From NCBI RefSeq assembly GCF_016906535.1, contig NC_057378.1:1798001-1862000 (forward strand): a stretch of DNA of 64,000 bases, in the 5' to 3' direction. Source of the stretch: Rhizoctonia solani (lineage: Eukaryota; Basidiomycota; Agaricomycetes; Cantharellales; Ceratobasidiaceae). The translations under genes and the position numbers were made by a program. Shown here piece by piece: positions 44,690-57,085 of this stretch (positions are counted from its first letter, which is position 1; each line of letters opens with the position of its first letter). Under the pieces are notes generated by a model. The model saw only the letters and a list, made by a program, of their open reading frames with translations. It was not told the origin of the DNA and did no database searches.

Positions 44690-47600
44690 CTAAGGGCCTT
44701 GGCAGCGCCAAGGGCCTTCTTTCTCATGTCTTTTTCGTATTTTTCTAAAAAATTTTTGGCATTTTTTAAGTTTTCTCAGGGTTCCCACGTGTTTTCTTTG
44801 GATCTGTACCCCTTCCACTTGACTTGGAAGAACCATTTCCCATTCCTTTCTTTGGCATTGGTAATACCTTCCACCTTGTATTCTTCTTCTCCATCCACGG
44901 TGACTGGTGGAGGGCAATTTTTGAAGGTGCGCTTTTTGTCCCTTTTGACCTTAGATAGGAGTCCCACATAGAAGACATTGTGGATTTGCATGGTCTGGGG
45001 AAGTTCTAGTTGGTAGGCCTGGTCAGAGATTTTTTCAATAACCTTGAATGGCCCTAGGCATTGTTCCATTAGTTTGGGGCTCAGGGTTTTGAGGTTGACA
45101 TTCTTGGCGTCCAACCAAGCTTCTTCTCCAATCTCAAATTCTGTTGGGCTTCCATCTTCCCCGGCCATCATTTGTTGTTTAGATTGCCAGAGCGCCAACT
45201 CCACTTCTTTCCACTGTGCCTCCATTGTCTGGGTGAGATCATCTGCTTCTGGGATGTCTGTTGGTACGTTTGATGGGGTTAAGGTGGGTTCCTATCCGTA
45301 CAAGGCCTTGAAAGGGGTTTTGCCTGTGCTGCTATGTATGGCATTGTTGTACACAAACTCTGCCATTGGAAGCCATTTGGTCCAGTCCCTTTGGTTAACC
45401 CCTGAATAAGCCCTGAGGAAGTGTTCAATGGAGGGGTTGATGCGTTCTGTTTGCCCATTGCTCTGGGGATGGTAGGCGGAGGAGAAGTGAGGGTCAATAC
45501 CAAGACGTTTGTATAGGGCCCATAAGAACTTGTTGTTGAAGACCCTTCCTCTGTTGGATATGGTCTTCTCTGGCATGCCATGGCGCTTCCATACGTTTTC
45601 CAGGAATAGCTCTGCTAACTTGGGTGCCTTGAGTTTCTTGGAACATTTTACAAATATCCTGTACTTTGTGAAACTATCAACAATTACTAGGATTGAGTTG
45701 CTGCTTCCATCCTTAGGGAGGTCTACTATCATGTTGTAAGACACATGCTGCCAGGGTCTAGCGGGGAGTTCAAGAGGCTGAGGTGGGATAGACGCGTACT
45801 TAGGCTTCCTGATCTGTTGACATATCTCACAGGAGTCCACATGCCAATACGTGTTGGCATGGATGCCAGGCCAGTAGTAATTCCTTGATATCAACTCTAG
45901 AGTGCGCTGTCTTCCCGGGTGTCCTGCCAAGGGGCTGTTGTGGAAGATGCGGAGTAGGTCCGTCCTTAGTGTTCCAATGTCAGGGACTACAATCCGTCCT
46001 TGGTAGAAGAGTAGTCCTGCCTCCATCTTGTAATCTTTAAATGCGCATTTGATGGAGGGGGGTGCTTTGGACTTGTTCTGTAGGAATTGGAGGATTTCCT
46101 CCAGGGACTTGTCTTGGTCCAGGGATGACTCAATCTGGCGTTGTAGCTCCTTCTCTGGTGTAACTAAGGCAACATTGGCAAATACCAGGTCTGGCAACAT
46201 GGACTGGGGTTCTGGCGGAATATCTGCATGATCCAATTGACGTGACAAGGCATCTGGCTTCCCCAATTGTTTTCCTGGTCTGTATACAATTTGGAAGTTG
46301 TACCCGGCAAGGAGTAAGTGCCATTGTGCATGGCGTTGGTTGAATGTGTGGTATTCCTTCCAGTACTCCAGGTTGCGGTGGTTGGTAAACACTGTGATTG
46401 GGTGCCTAGTTCCTTCTAGGAAGATGCGCCAGTACTCAAAGGAACAGATGATTGCAAGAAGTTCCTTATTGTGGGTGTTGTAGTTCTGTTTGGCACCTTT
46501 GAAAGACTCTGATAGGAACCCTAGTGGATGCAAGCGGCCGTCTTCCTGTTGTTGACTAAGTATGGAACCTAGAGCTGCGCCAGAGGCATCTGTTTCCAGG
46601 AAATAAGGTTTGGACGGGTCAGCGTGGCAAAGGACTAGGGCGTTGGTGATGGCGTCCTTTAATCCCTGGAAGGCTTCTTGTTCCTTGATGTCCCATTTCC
46701 AAGGCGTGTCTTTCTTGACTAGGTTGTGTAATGGCCTAGCCATGTGGCTAAAGTTGGCAACAAAACAACAAAGGAAGTTGGCAAACCCTAGGAACAATTG
46801 GACTTCTTTTACTTTGGTGGGTACCGGCCATTCTTGTACTGCCTGGATTTTGAGCTTATCCAGACTAAAACCCTTATCCAAGACAATGATCCCTAGGTAC
46901 TCCACTGAGGTGACGTGGAAGGTACATTTTGACGCCTTGCAGAACAATTGGTTATGCATTAACTGTTTCAGGACCTCATGAACGTGTTGTGTGTGAGATG
47001 CGTCATCCTTAGAGTAAATTAGGATGTCATCAAGGTAAATGATGATGCATACATCCAATAAGTCCTTGAACAGTTCATTCATGAAGTGCTGGAAAGTGGC
47101 GGGGGCATTTGTCAGGCCAAAGGTCATGACCAGGGATTTGTATAGACCATACTTGGTGCGGAAGGCGGTCTTCCATTCATCCCCTTCCTTAACATGGATG
47201 TTGTTGTAACCCTACCTTAGGTCTAGTTTAGTAAAGACCTTGGCACTGCGGAGCTGGGCCATGAGGTCATCTGGGTGGGGTAATGGGTAGACGTTTTTCT
47301 TGGTCCAGTTATTCAAGCGGCAGTAGTCAACAACTAATTGGCGGGAACCATCCTTTTTGGGCACAAACATTACCGGTGAGCTAATAGAAGACTTGCTGGG
47401 ACGGATCTTGCCTGCCTTGAGCTCATCCCTGAGCCAATCCTTGAGTGTAGCAGATTTGGCGTCAGTCATGCTGTATAGTGGAGAGTTCAAGGGGCCTTCT
47501 TCTGTTAATTCAATCCCAATGTTGTAATGCCAGTGGGGAGGAAGCTTATTGAATTCTTCCTCTCCAAATACCTTGGCGTATTGATGGTATTTGGAGGGAA

Positions 47601-48104
47601 CTCCTTCAAGGGGATTTTGATCAGCTTCCTCCTCCTCAGCAATGGCTACCTGTTCTGGTGGCGCATGGGGAAAGGAGAGGGTATGTTGGTTCCAATCAAT
47701 CTCTGGATTGTGGGCATCCAACCATTTCAATCCCAAGATGGCGGCGTGAGACCCTGTGTTGCAAATTAGGAAAGTCTTGGTCATACGTTTGCCATCAAAG
47801 GAGAAGGTTAGATTAGCCTTCTTCCAAATTTTGCCAGCCTGGGGGCTTGACCCATCAAGCATAGTAACAGTGCAGGGTGAAGGGAGGTCTATGAGTGGGA
47901 GGCGGAGTGATTCTGCGGTACAGGGGTGGAGGAATGACAATGTGGTGCCTGAGTCTATCAGGACTTCTAGTGGTTCCACTTGTTTTTCTGGTTTTATTGA
48001 AATTGTGAACAGGGGGGAGATTCTATTTCTACTATTGGATATATCACAAATTTTGACAATCCCAGAGTCCTCCTTGGGGTCCTTGCGCGCGGCAGCAGGT
48101 ACCC
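44690..48104 (-). pseudogene. pol: A2 pol polyprotein, stops and active-site losses
   Basis: Domains as in A1: protease DSGTTLSF (47950), RT with YLDDILIY (47050), RNase H ETDASGAALG (46590), integrase, chromodomain WFFQVKWKGYRSKENTWEP (about 44780-44830). It has the RNase H base that A1 lacks, so the frame there is continuous. Stops: TAG 47212-47214 (Trp in A1, FTKLDLR then W), TAG 45292-45294 (Trp in A1), TGA 44776-44778 (Arg in A1). The integrase second Asp is Asn (SNRGRVF) and PQSDGQTE reads PQSNGQTE; the catalytic Glu remains. Confidence 0.9.
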
Positions 48105-50029
48105 TTACTCTTTTCCCAATTGGTACTTGGAGTCTTTGCCAATTTTGGCGGATTCCTTAGCCTTCCCCTTTTCCTTGATAGGGGTGGCTTTCCAGCCCAT
48201 GTGGCATTCTGCAAACTTATGGCCCATTTTTCCGCACTTGATACAAGCGCCTGCAGCACAGCAGCGGTTTCTTTCCTCTTCCAACACAAAGTTGGGGTTG
48301 TTGGAGAGTTTCTTGGAACCAGTGCTTGACTGGCCAGTACTTGTCCCCCTTGCAGGGTTGGATGGTCTGCTAGACTTATTATCCTTTGGCGGATGGCTAG
48401 CATGCTCCTCTTGGAGGGCGTTGTCAATGACAAGTGCTGCATTCTGCAGCTCCAGGAGGGTACGGGGGCAGTGCTTGCGGGTGGCAATCTGGCAGCTGAC
48501 CTCCCAGTGGAGGCTGCAGGCAAACTGGCCTTGAAGGGCCGCGTTGTTCCAGTCCAGTTCCATTGCCAGGGTCCTGAACTTTGTGATGTAGTCTGCGCAG
48601 GTGCCAGACCGGGTAAGGGTGGTGATCTTTTGCTCAGCGGCTCTTGTGGCGTCAGGGTTGCCAAATGCTGCCAGGAACTCCATCTTGAATCCTTTGACCA
48701 TCTGGATGATGGCTTGGTGTGATCCAAGCTGGTCAAGGTGTGGATGGGCCCAAGCCCCAGCGGAGTCCTTCATGTTCATCAAGAGGAAGGAGAGGACCTC
48801 TTGATTGGTGGGGAACTGTTGTAGACACAATCAATACCAGGGAATTTATTCCCATTTTCTCAAATTTAAACAAAGTTGAACGGACAACCTTTTCAATCAC
48901 GTGACTTCGGCGCCTATATCATACGCTAAGCGCCAAGCCACGTCCCCCTCCATGCTTACTCAGCATACATAGCCACCTCCACCTATGACGTCATCATGAC
49001 ATGTCAGTGACACATATACATGAGTAAGGCCAACTGCGGAGCGGGGTTCTTATTAGTTATAGTATTGCATATCATGTATTTGTAATTAGTCTACCATTGT
49101 AATATATAAGGAGGCCAACCAACCATGGTAACACCCAGGTCAATTACCTCTTGTTGCATCCCACATTGTACAAGGGCCTTACAGCCCAGTAAGTTACTTA
49201 GATACACACCTTAAGAATTGTTCTCACTGTACATACGTAGCTTGCTGCCGCCGTACAGCATGTGGTCATTGTAGATAGTTAGTTTGTTGTTGTAGGGCAC
49301 CCCATTGCCGCCTTAAGCGGTTTACTGTATTAGTCACACAGCCACAAGCGCCCGCACCCTTGACGTCCTTACAGACGTCTAGGACAGGAACATCTGCAAG
49401 TTGAGGCAGGTCCAGGCTAACATCTGGGTCAGCCACTGCTTTGCTTTGCTCCCTATTTTGCCTGTGTAGGCGTTGGGGTGGTCAACCTTGACCGGAGCAG
49501 GATAGGCGGCGACCGGAGCCAGAGGTGGAGGGGCAGCTGTCCCAATTGGGGATTGGAGACGCAGAGATGGAGGGGGAGAGGGGACTTGCAGGGGCAACAC
49601 TCTCTGTGGCTGTGGATGGGCAAAGGTGGGGAGCCCTTTTGGTTGCTCAGGCCAGAAGGAGGGCCCACTAACCAATCCAATAGGCGCGGTTTTTGGTAAG
49701 GGGCGTGGCATTGCTTCCACAACTGGGGGCTTGGTTTCTGGGGTCCTTGGCCCATGGGGTTGGAGGCTTCTAAGCCCATCCTTGACAACATCAACTGTTT
49801 GAGATATGTTCTTGACGTTGGTCTGGGTCTTGATTCCTGCTTCTTTGACTTCTTCAAGCTTTTGCTCAATGTTCTTGACTTGGCTGAGGAGGCCAAGGAG
49901 GAGGCAGGTGACCCGCTCAAGGGAGACTTCCCCAAGCTTGACAGGGGTGGTTGTTGGAAGTTGGGGTCCCAGGTCTCTTGGATCAAAAGGGGACTGGGCT
50001 TGAGAGGAAGTCCGGGAATGGGTTGCCAT
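48105..50029 (-). pseudogene. gag: A2 Gag, split by a solo LTR
   Basis: Homologue of A1 gag. ATG at 50027-50029 (MATHSRTSSQAQSPFD). The N-terminal and proline-rich part and the first capsid helix run to LQMF at 49392. The LTR at 48817-49386 follows, then FPTNQEVLSFLLMNM and the rest to the CCHC knuckle CIKCGKMGHKFAEC and TAA at 48105-48107. Removing the LTR and one GGAAC duplicate restores the frame by position. Slippery heptamer GGGAAAA at 48111-48117. Confidence 0.88.
48817..49386 (+). repeat. Solo LTR of family A inside A2 gag
   Basis: 570 bp in the orientation opposite to A2. Starts TGTTGTAGACAC, ends GTCTAGGACA; exact GGAAC duplication (48812-48816 and 49387-49391). CACGTGAC near 48898, TATATAAGG near 49103. 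Confidence 0.92.
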
Positions 50030-50512
50030 GGTTGGTGCGGGGTAGGAGCGGCCAGCGTGAGAGGATGCCCGCAAGGACAAGCAAGTGGGGGTACAGGATG
50101 TAATGGTGGAAGAGGGGGGTGACTAGTATGTGCCTATATCAGGACTTATGAGCGCTTTATTGCATAATGCGCTAAGAACCTGCGTCAAACAACCTAGCGT
50201 TGAACAGTGAGTGTAGCTAATCACTGCCGTGGGCGGGCGTGATGTAGAACCTTGTCTCTGCAAGCAGGTGTATCTGCTGTCTGGTTCCGCTAGCAAAGGG
50301 TGCAGCAACCATGTGGTATGCAGACAATAGGAGTAGTCTGCCTTATAGCAATTTGCTACTACGTGGGGGTGGGGGACTTTTGATTATTCTGTCCTGCAAG
50401 GTGGCCCCAATCATGTGATTTTGCTTGTGCTAGTACAGGTACTCTTCTCATTTGTTGATTCTTAGTAGTGGGTACAAAATGGTTTGCAACCAATGTAAGG
50501 TCAATTACCTAG
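50030..50512 (-). other. A2 leader with self-priming site
   Basis: Non-coding. AGGTAATTGACCT on minus at 50510-50498, two bases from the LTR, is the complement of AGGTCAATTACCT at 50782-50770 in the 5' LTR. The pairing is fully conserved with A1 although the surrounding sequence has drifted. Confidence 0.75.
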
Positions 50513-51104
50513 TGTCCTAGACGTCTGTTAGGGCATCAAGGGGGATGGCGCTTGTGGCCGCAGTGTACAAAATGAGAAAGTTGCTTAAGGGAACAACAAG
50601 TCTAACTACGGTGACAAGCAGCTATCCTACAACAACAAGGCCGCTTAAGGCGGTGACAAGCTATCTAAGTACAATGCTGAACCCGCTTAAGGTGGTGTAG
50701 ACTATCTAAGTGGCTAACTAAGTAATTGCTGGGCTGTAATGCCCTTGTACACTGAGTGGATGCAACAAGAGGTAATTGACCTGGGTGTTACCATGGTTGG
50801 TTGGCCTCCTTATATATTACAATGGTAGACTAATTACAAATACATGATATGCAATACTATAACCAATAAGAACCCCGCTCCGCAGTTGGCCTTACTCATG
50901 CATACGTGTCACTGACATGTCATGATGATGTCATAGGTGGAGGTGGCTATGTATGCTGATTTAAGCGCAAGTGGGCACGTGGCTTGGCGCTTTAGCGTAT
51001 GATATAAGCGCCAAGGTCACGTGATTGAAAATGTTGTCTGTTTAACTTTGTTTAAAATTGAGAAAATCGGAATAAATTCCGTGGTATCAAATATGTCTAC
51101 AACA
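50513..51104 (-). repeat. 5' LTR of A2
   Basis: 592 bp, TGTCCTAGACG...CTACAACA in plus reading. Contains GTCACGTGATT near 51016, the GGCGCTTTAGCGTATGATATAAGCGCC inverted repeat (one arm decayed), TATATAAGG (about 50817-50809 on minus) and the self-primer at 50782-50770. Confidence 0.9.
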
Positions 51105-54100
51105 CAAGAGAATACTTGGGATTGGGTTGATGGAAGCATAGCACCGGCTCAAATGCAATACCAATGTTATTCATACCCAAGAAGAAAGACGGAAATATTG
51201 AGCTACGTACAGTATTAGACAAGTGTGAGCAAAACGCAAATATGGTGAAAATGGCATCACCATTGCCGTTACCCAAAGATATCCTTGCCAAAGTCAGTAG
51301 GCATAAGTATCAAACGTTACTGGACAGGAAGGACGCTTACAAGCAGATTTGGGTGGTACCCAAAGACGTGCATAAGACATTGTTCCACACGCCTATGGGG
51401 ACTATGGTTAGTCACGTAATGCAGCAAGGGGACTGTAACGCAGGCGCAACATACCAAGCGCTGATGAACCATATCTTTGCACCATATATAGGGGTGTTCA
51501 TGTTTGTATACCTTGACAACATAGTAATATTCTTGGATATGTTAGAAGAACATGTGAAACGTATACATACCATATTGGGAGTACTCAAACGCAAACAGCT
51601 ATTCCTGAGCCCAAGTAAGATGCAATTCCTTGCAGAAGAATTGCGTATACTGGGGCATATAGTTGACAAGAAGGGGATCAGAATGGACCTGCATAAAGTC
51701 AACTTGGTGTCCAAGTGGAAGACGCCTGAATCAAAAGAACAATTAGCTAGCTTCCTAGGTGCGGTTGGATACCTAGCACCAAACTGCCCAGGCATTTGCA
51801 TACCAATGGCACTGTTGGCTAAGAGAGCAAGCAGTGACACGCCTTTCAGATGGGGGGGTACCAAGGAACGCGCCTTTTGTGATACAATTAGGTTGGTGGA
51901 AGAGTTCTGCAATAGACATTGCGTGGCATTGAGATACAGCAAGATTGAGCCCCCAATATATCTAATTACAGATGCTAGCTTGACAGGGGCAAGCGGACTA
52001 GTAAGCCAAGGCAAAGAGTGGCAAATGGCGCAAGTAGCTGCGTTCTGGTCCGCCAAGTTCACCATGGCTCAACAGAACTACTCAGTCACAGACCGGGAAG
52101 CGTTAGCTGTGGTGTGCTCACTAGATAAATTTGGACCGTTACTACACAGGGTCAAGTTTACAATACTCAGCAACCACAAGGCGCTTGAGTACCTACAGAC
52201 TCAGAAGGATCTCAACCTGCAACAGGTACAAATGGCGGAGAAACTGGGTCAATTTAACTGTACAATTAAATACATCAAAGGATCAAAAAACGTCCTTGCG
52301 GACGCCCTATTGCGGATGTATAGTGAGGACAAGAAAGGCACTGAACGTGCAGAAAGTGAGTTTGTGCCAGACTACAAGGAGGAAGACGGCATACGGGACG
52401 CATGTGCGCATAACCCATCAGTGACCCAGCCAGTAGTGACCGGAATGGCGGCCAAGGTGGCAAGCAAGAGCCAGACCACATTGGCAGGTGTCCGACAGAA
52501 CCTGGAGCGCAAAAGAGTGGCCCCAGTTTGCTACAACCCGGAAATACCAGGAAGAGCAGGGCAAAGGACCATGGCACCATGTAACCAAGGAAATGAGTGC
52601 GTGAAAGAAAATTGGAACCCCAACATACGTGATGAGTTTGTTGGGGAACAAATTGCGGAGGAGGACCCAAGAGAAACCAAGCCCAACAAAAGATAAGGGA
52701 CCTCACCAGCAAGCGTTGAGCTGGAGGGCAGGAGTCAGGCGGACAACAAACAGGACAAGTGGGACCTGTTGGACCGCTCAGATCACCAACAGATTACGAC
52801 GCAGGTAAAAGAGTTAGACATGAATGAGGCAATAGCAAATGGCTACCAGAGTGACAAGGATTACGCAAGAATAGTGAATGAACCATTGTGTTTTGCTCAA
52901 TTCAAGCTACGCAACAATTTACTATATTTCACAGAACACAGCAGGACGTACCTATGCGTCCCAGACACCATGGTTGGGGAATGGCACATATGGACGCTAC
53001 TGATATCACATGCGCACTTGATAGTGTCACACCTAGGATACAAGAAGACATACGCATATATGAGGGAAAGTCTATATTGGAAAAATATGGCTAAAGATGT
53101 GGAGAAATTCTGTGCAGCATGCATGTCTTGCGCATCATCCAAGAAGTTGACTCAGAAGCCGTACGGGCTGCTGAAACCATTACTGGTACCCAAATACCCG
53201 TGGGCACAGATTGGCGTTGATTTCCTGGGACCATTAACAGAATCTGCAACCCTACTGGGTAAATTCAACATGGTATGCGTGGTAATCAACCACCTTACGT
53301 GCATGGCGCACTTGATACCAACAAGGTTGGACTACACGGCCCGCAACATGGCCAAGGTATTTCACGCAAACATCTTTAGGCTGCATGGGGTACCCAAGAT
53401 CATCATTAGCAATAGAGACAAGTTATTTACATTGATCTTCTGGAAGACGCTCTATGAACTATTAGGTACCAAACTGAGACTGTTGTTGGTGTTCCACCCA
53501 CAGACGGACGGGCAGACCAAAAGACTCATACGCACAATACTGGCGCTGATACGCGTGTGCATAAACCCAGTGTTGAGAGACTGGGCAACCAAATTACCTA
53601 GTATTGAGTTTGCAGTAAACTCAGCTAGATTGGAGACCACTGGGTTCAGTCCATTTGCACTGAATTATGGACAAACCCCACATCCAATATTAGTGCCAAC
53701 CAATACTGACATGTACAGGGTACGCAATGCAGCCCGCAACATCAAATACGCACTAATGATAGCACACAATGCCATCATTGGTTTGCAAATAAGTCAGATG
53801 GTCAAAGCTAACAGGCATAGAAGACCTTCACCGTTTAAGACCAACAACTTAGTATATGTTAGTACCAAGAACATGAGAGTGCCGCTGGGGAAACCACACA
53901 AGCTATTGGCGCAATGGATTGGGCCAGTAAGAATAGATGGTGTGGTCAAGGAAGGGGCCACTTACCACGTAGAGTTGCCCAACAACTTGAAGCAAAGAGG
54001 AATGAAGCCAATATTCCACGCGTTGCTACTGAAACCACATGTACCATATGAGGATTGTTGCTTCCCAGGAAGGAACTACAAGCAGATAGCCTCCTTAGAA

Positions 54101-55392
54101 GCCAATGATGATGAATGGGTGGTTGAGCGGATAGGTGGACATTGCAGCAAGGGGAATAACGCAATGTTTGAGATAGTATGGCAATTGGGAGACTGTACCT
54201 GGGAATCATACCACATGGTACGGCACCTTGAGGCCCTAAGACAATATTTTGAAGCTTTAGGAATCAGCCGCACTAAAGAGCTACTGTGGAAAGAAGACAG
54301 GGAAGTACTGTATGATGAGCTTAGCAATAGTGGGTCTGAAACCCTCAAATGCGCAAGCGTAGGGGTACTTAAGGAAGCAATATGGGAACCTCAACCAGTC
54401 ATCAGCACCATACCTCATTGCTTAAGACTAGATCCTTTATTATCACATTTGACTCTATCTACAAAATGTACTACGGCTGGCAAAGACGCCGCAGTTGCAA
54501 CCAAGAACGGCGGCGGGATGCACCACCAGCGTACAACCCAGGGCCCAACAAACAAGTTGATGCAGGTTTACTACGGCTGCTCAACACGGTGGCCCAGACC
54601 AGCCTCAAAACCGTTAGGGCAAGAAACGCCCCACCCCCCCATAGGGGAAGGCAAGGACAGTTTGGGAGGCCAAACATGGCCAGGTCCCTGCATGTTGGGA
54701 GAGGTCAGATGGTCCTGTACAAAGGTATTATTGGCGTCAGTACCAATGGGCCATTGCGTGCACAACCAAGAGAGCAGACTTACCAAGGGTCATCTACAGG
54801 AAGACGCCTTAAACAGCAATGCACTCAACCTAATGCTAGGAATTGCAGCCAATCACCTACCAGAAGCACGTCAGCCTCCCGGTCCAGCAATGGATCCACC
54901 GTACAAGGAAGAAGTACCTCAACCAAGCATGGACAAAGAACGCAAACAGGAAGAAAACAAGCGCGTACCCAATCCAGTCCCTACAACCCTACTGGATCCG
55001 GTCAAGAGGGGACCGGCAAATCATCCAAGGAGACCAGCGACAGAACCAACCCAGGCAGGGACGGTTGGACTGCAAGTCAACAAGCTGGCAAGGAAGGTAT
55101 TGCAGGCAATTCTCTTGGTCAAGAACGTCATATCAGTAACCACGACTCTAAGCAAACACGTGAAGAGGACTCACCAGCGGGTCATAGACAGGGAGTGGGA
55201 CATCATGGAAGACATGTCCCGTATTGCGCTTTGAGCACTAAGGATAGAAGACAAACCCAGGATTGGGAACGCAAACTACCCCCAGGAGCTGATCAGGCAG
55301 GCGTATCCCATGCCCCAGATGCCAGAGTTGACAGAGAGGGCAATTGACAACCTCATACTGGGGATTGAGGAGCACTGGGCAACGGTCAGGGG
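51105..55392 (+). pseudogene. pol: Element B pol, RT to chromodomain and tail
   Basis: RT resumes with STGSNAIPMLFIPKKKDGN (51140-51190) and continues to YLDNIVIF (51511-51535; YxDD with D to N). RNase H has ITDASLTGASGLV (51965) and LSNHKALEYLQ. Integrase: HLGYKKTYAYMRES with CAACMSC, GVDFLGPL, SNRDKLF (D to N) and DGQTKRLI (E to K, 53509-53530). Chromodomain ~54110-54270 (FEIVWQLGDCTWESYHMVRHLEAL). A long Gln/Pro/Arg-rich tail follows to ~55390, where more than one frame is open. Stops include TGA at about 51124 and TAA at 52694. Three active sites are lost by CpG transitions. Confidence 0.85.
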
Positions 55393-56698
55393 TGTTATAG
55401 AGTAGGGTTTTATGACTATGTAATTATATATAGAATATAATAAAGTGATTAATAGATCAGTTATCTATGGATACAAAAGGCAATAGACTAGCTATATAAG
55501 GGTAAATTAGGTTAGTAATCAGGGTGATCCCTACACTTAACAAGTAATCAAGCAATTACTGCAGATGCAGGTGGTTGGTTATGCTTATACCTATAGTATG
55601 AAAGTTAGTACTGAGTCTTAGTTACCTACTATAATTTATCTGGATTTGTTAGTAATTTATTTGACTGAGATTGCACTCAGTTAAGGTGTATATGCCACTC
55701 TCAAGGCCTTAAACTCTCCCAACTGATTTACTCAAGAGGTTCAGGGCCGCCCTAGAGCCTTTCCTAGCTACCCAGTATCTGTTGGGACCTTGCTAGAGGC
55801 TATATGCGCCGAGATACCTTACAGGTTAAGTTCAGTGAGCTTAAGAGGCTAAGAAAGCGAAATAAGACACTCTAAACTAAGCTAAGAAGATCTAATAGAT
55901 CTTCAAGTTCACACAAGGGGTAAGAATGGGATGAAAAGAAGGTTGTATTCAAAGGGTCTCCCTCAGGGGGTTTATATACCCCAGAGGGAGAACAAATAAC
56001 TATATACATGATGTACAAAAGAGGAAGTTACATGAGAGGTACAGTCTGAGCTATTTGATACATAAAGACCAATTAGTCCCAATAAGTCCTAGTGGGATAG
56101 ACTCAAGGCTATTTACAGAATGTTCTAGAGCATACATGACTAAATTACATTAGTGTGAATGCTAAAAATAACCTTGAGGCAAGGTAGGATCTCATAGAAA
56201 AAGCTAGAAACTTAAATGGTTAGTATCTCCATCAATTTGGCTCAGAATCAGACGATTCCTTTTTAGGAACTGAGATGCCGGAGCCTCCGACCTATTGGTA
56301 TTTGTCCGCATAGTAATATGCCTATTTCCCACCGAGATATCGGCGTCGGCGCGCCCCGCCGACCTTTGGCGCTTATTTGCAATTACTAAGCGCTGGCGCT
56401 TGCATGCTTACTTGCACTTGTTCTATGGTCTATAAGTACCGTTCCTACATATAAATGCATGATACAAAAAATGCTATAAATGATAGAAATAATATTATGA
56501 CCACTTCGCATAATCAGACGTGTATATATGCAAGCGCAATGAGGAAATAAAGTATAAAAGGTCTTGTAGCACCGCCAGTTTCCAAATATAGTAATATTCA
56601 TGCCCATATTTGGATAAAGCAAGTATGATTACTCCAGTTCGCACTATTCACTATTGGCAATTAGGGGCGCATATGTCTAAATTAGTCATTCCATAACA
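55393..56698 (+). repeat. Solo LTR of family F (1.3 kb)
   Basis: TGTTATAGAGTAGGG...CCATAACA, flanked by AGGGG (55388-55392) and GGGGG (56699-56703). Longer relative of 19180-20278, sharing the terminal blocks and GAGGCTATATGCGCCGA. Includes GGCGCTTATTTGCAATTACTAAGCGC near 56368, an inverted repeat like that of families A and D. No coding sequence. Confidence 0.75.
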
Positions 56699-57085
56699 GG
56701 GGGAACAAGGCAACTTTGAGACACTACGTACTGTTGAGGCTCCCAAATCCAGCATTGGAGAGGACAAGGACAAGCCCTCACCTGGTAGCAACGCAGGAGC
56801 CAAGCCAGCCATTGTTGGTGACCAAGACGACCCAGATGTCCGCAATGCCACTGACCACGTTGCCAAGTGGACCAACCTTGGGCCAGACATTGAGATGCGG
56901 GACGCCAACAAGGGACTCAAGACCATCAAGCCTGAACAACCTTGCATCTCCCCAAGGAAGCTTGAACTCAAGCAATCTTCTATGCGTTGAGGATCTGATC
57001 AAAACAACGGAAAAGGAGGAGAGCAAACTGACGGAGGAAAGGGAGGGAAGTGAATAAGGTGGCTATATGCCACCTGGAGGGCAAG
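56699..57085 (+). pseudogene. Element B C-terminal tail and 3' untranslated end
   Basis: Continuation of the B reading frame after the family-F LTR. One frame (EQGNFETLRTVEAPKSS... to TGA near 56990) looks like a charged disordered tail; a second frame stays open to 57057. I cannot decide which is native because the duplicated Gs at the insertion blur the phase. A purine-rich stretch (GGAAAGGGAGGGAAG, 57037-57051) near the LTR could be the polypurine tract. Confidence 0.5.

Larger units (their letters stand above)
44087..51104 (-). mobile_element. Ty3/gypsy chromovirus A2, full length, decayed
   Basis: 7018 bp on minus, two 592-bp LTRs, exact CAAGA duplication (44082-44086 and 51105-51109), inserted in RT of element B. 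Same layout as A1, plus a 570-bp solo LTR inside gag. Coding differences from A1 are dominated by CpG loss (R to Q/W/C, T to M, V to M/I, D to N). Its two LTRs differ at perhaps 25 positions by eye, so it is much older than A1. Confidence 0.92.

Noticed and set aside
44087..51104. Repeat-induced point mutation of the Neurospora type (CpA preference)
   Set aside because: The changes I can polarise are overwhelmingly at CpG, with few CpA changes (a TAG after TGA at 31896, the TGG-to-TAG stops). Methylcytosine decay fits better, though a basidiomycete RIP-like process with CpG preference is not excluded.
55393..56698. This LTR considered as the 3' LTR of element B
   Set aside because: Element B has its own matching LTR pair with an exact CACGT duplication. 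This sequence has separate flanks and a relative at 19180-20278.
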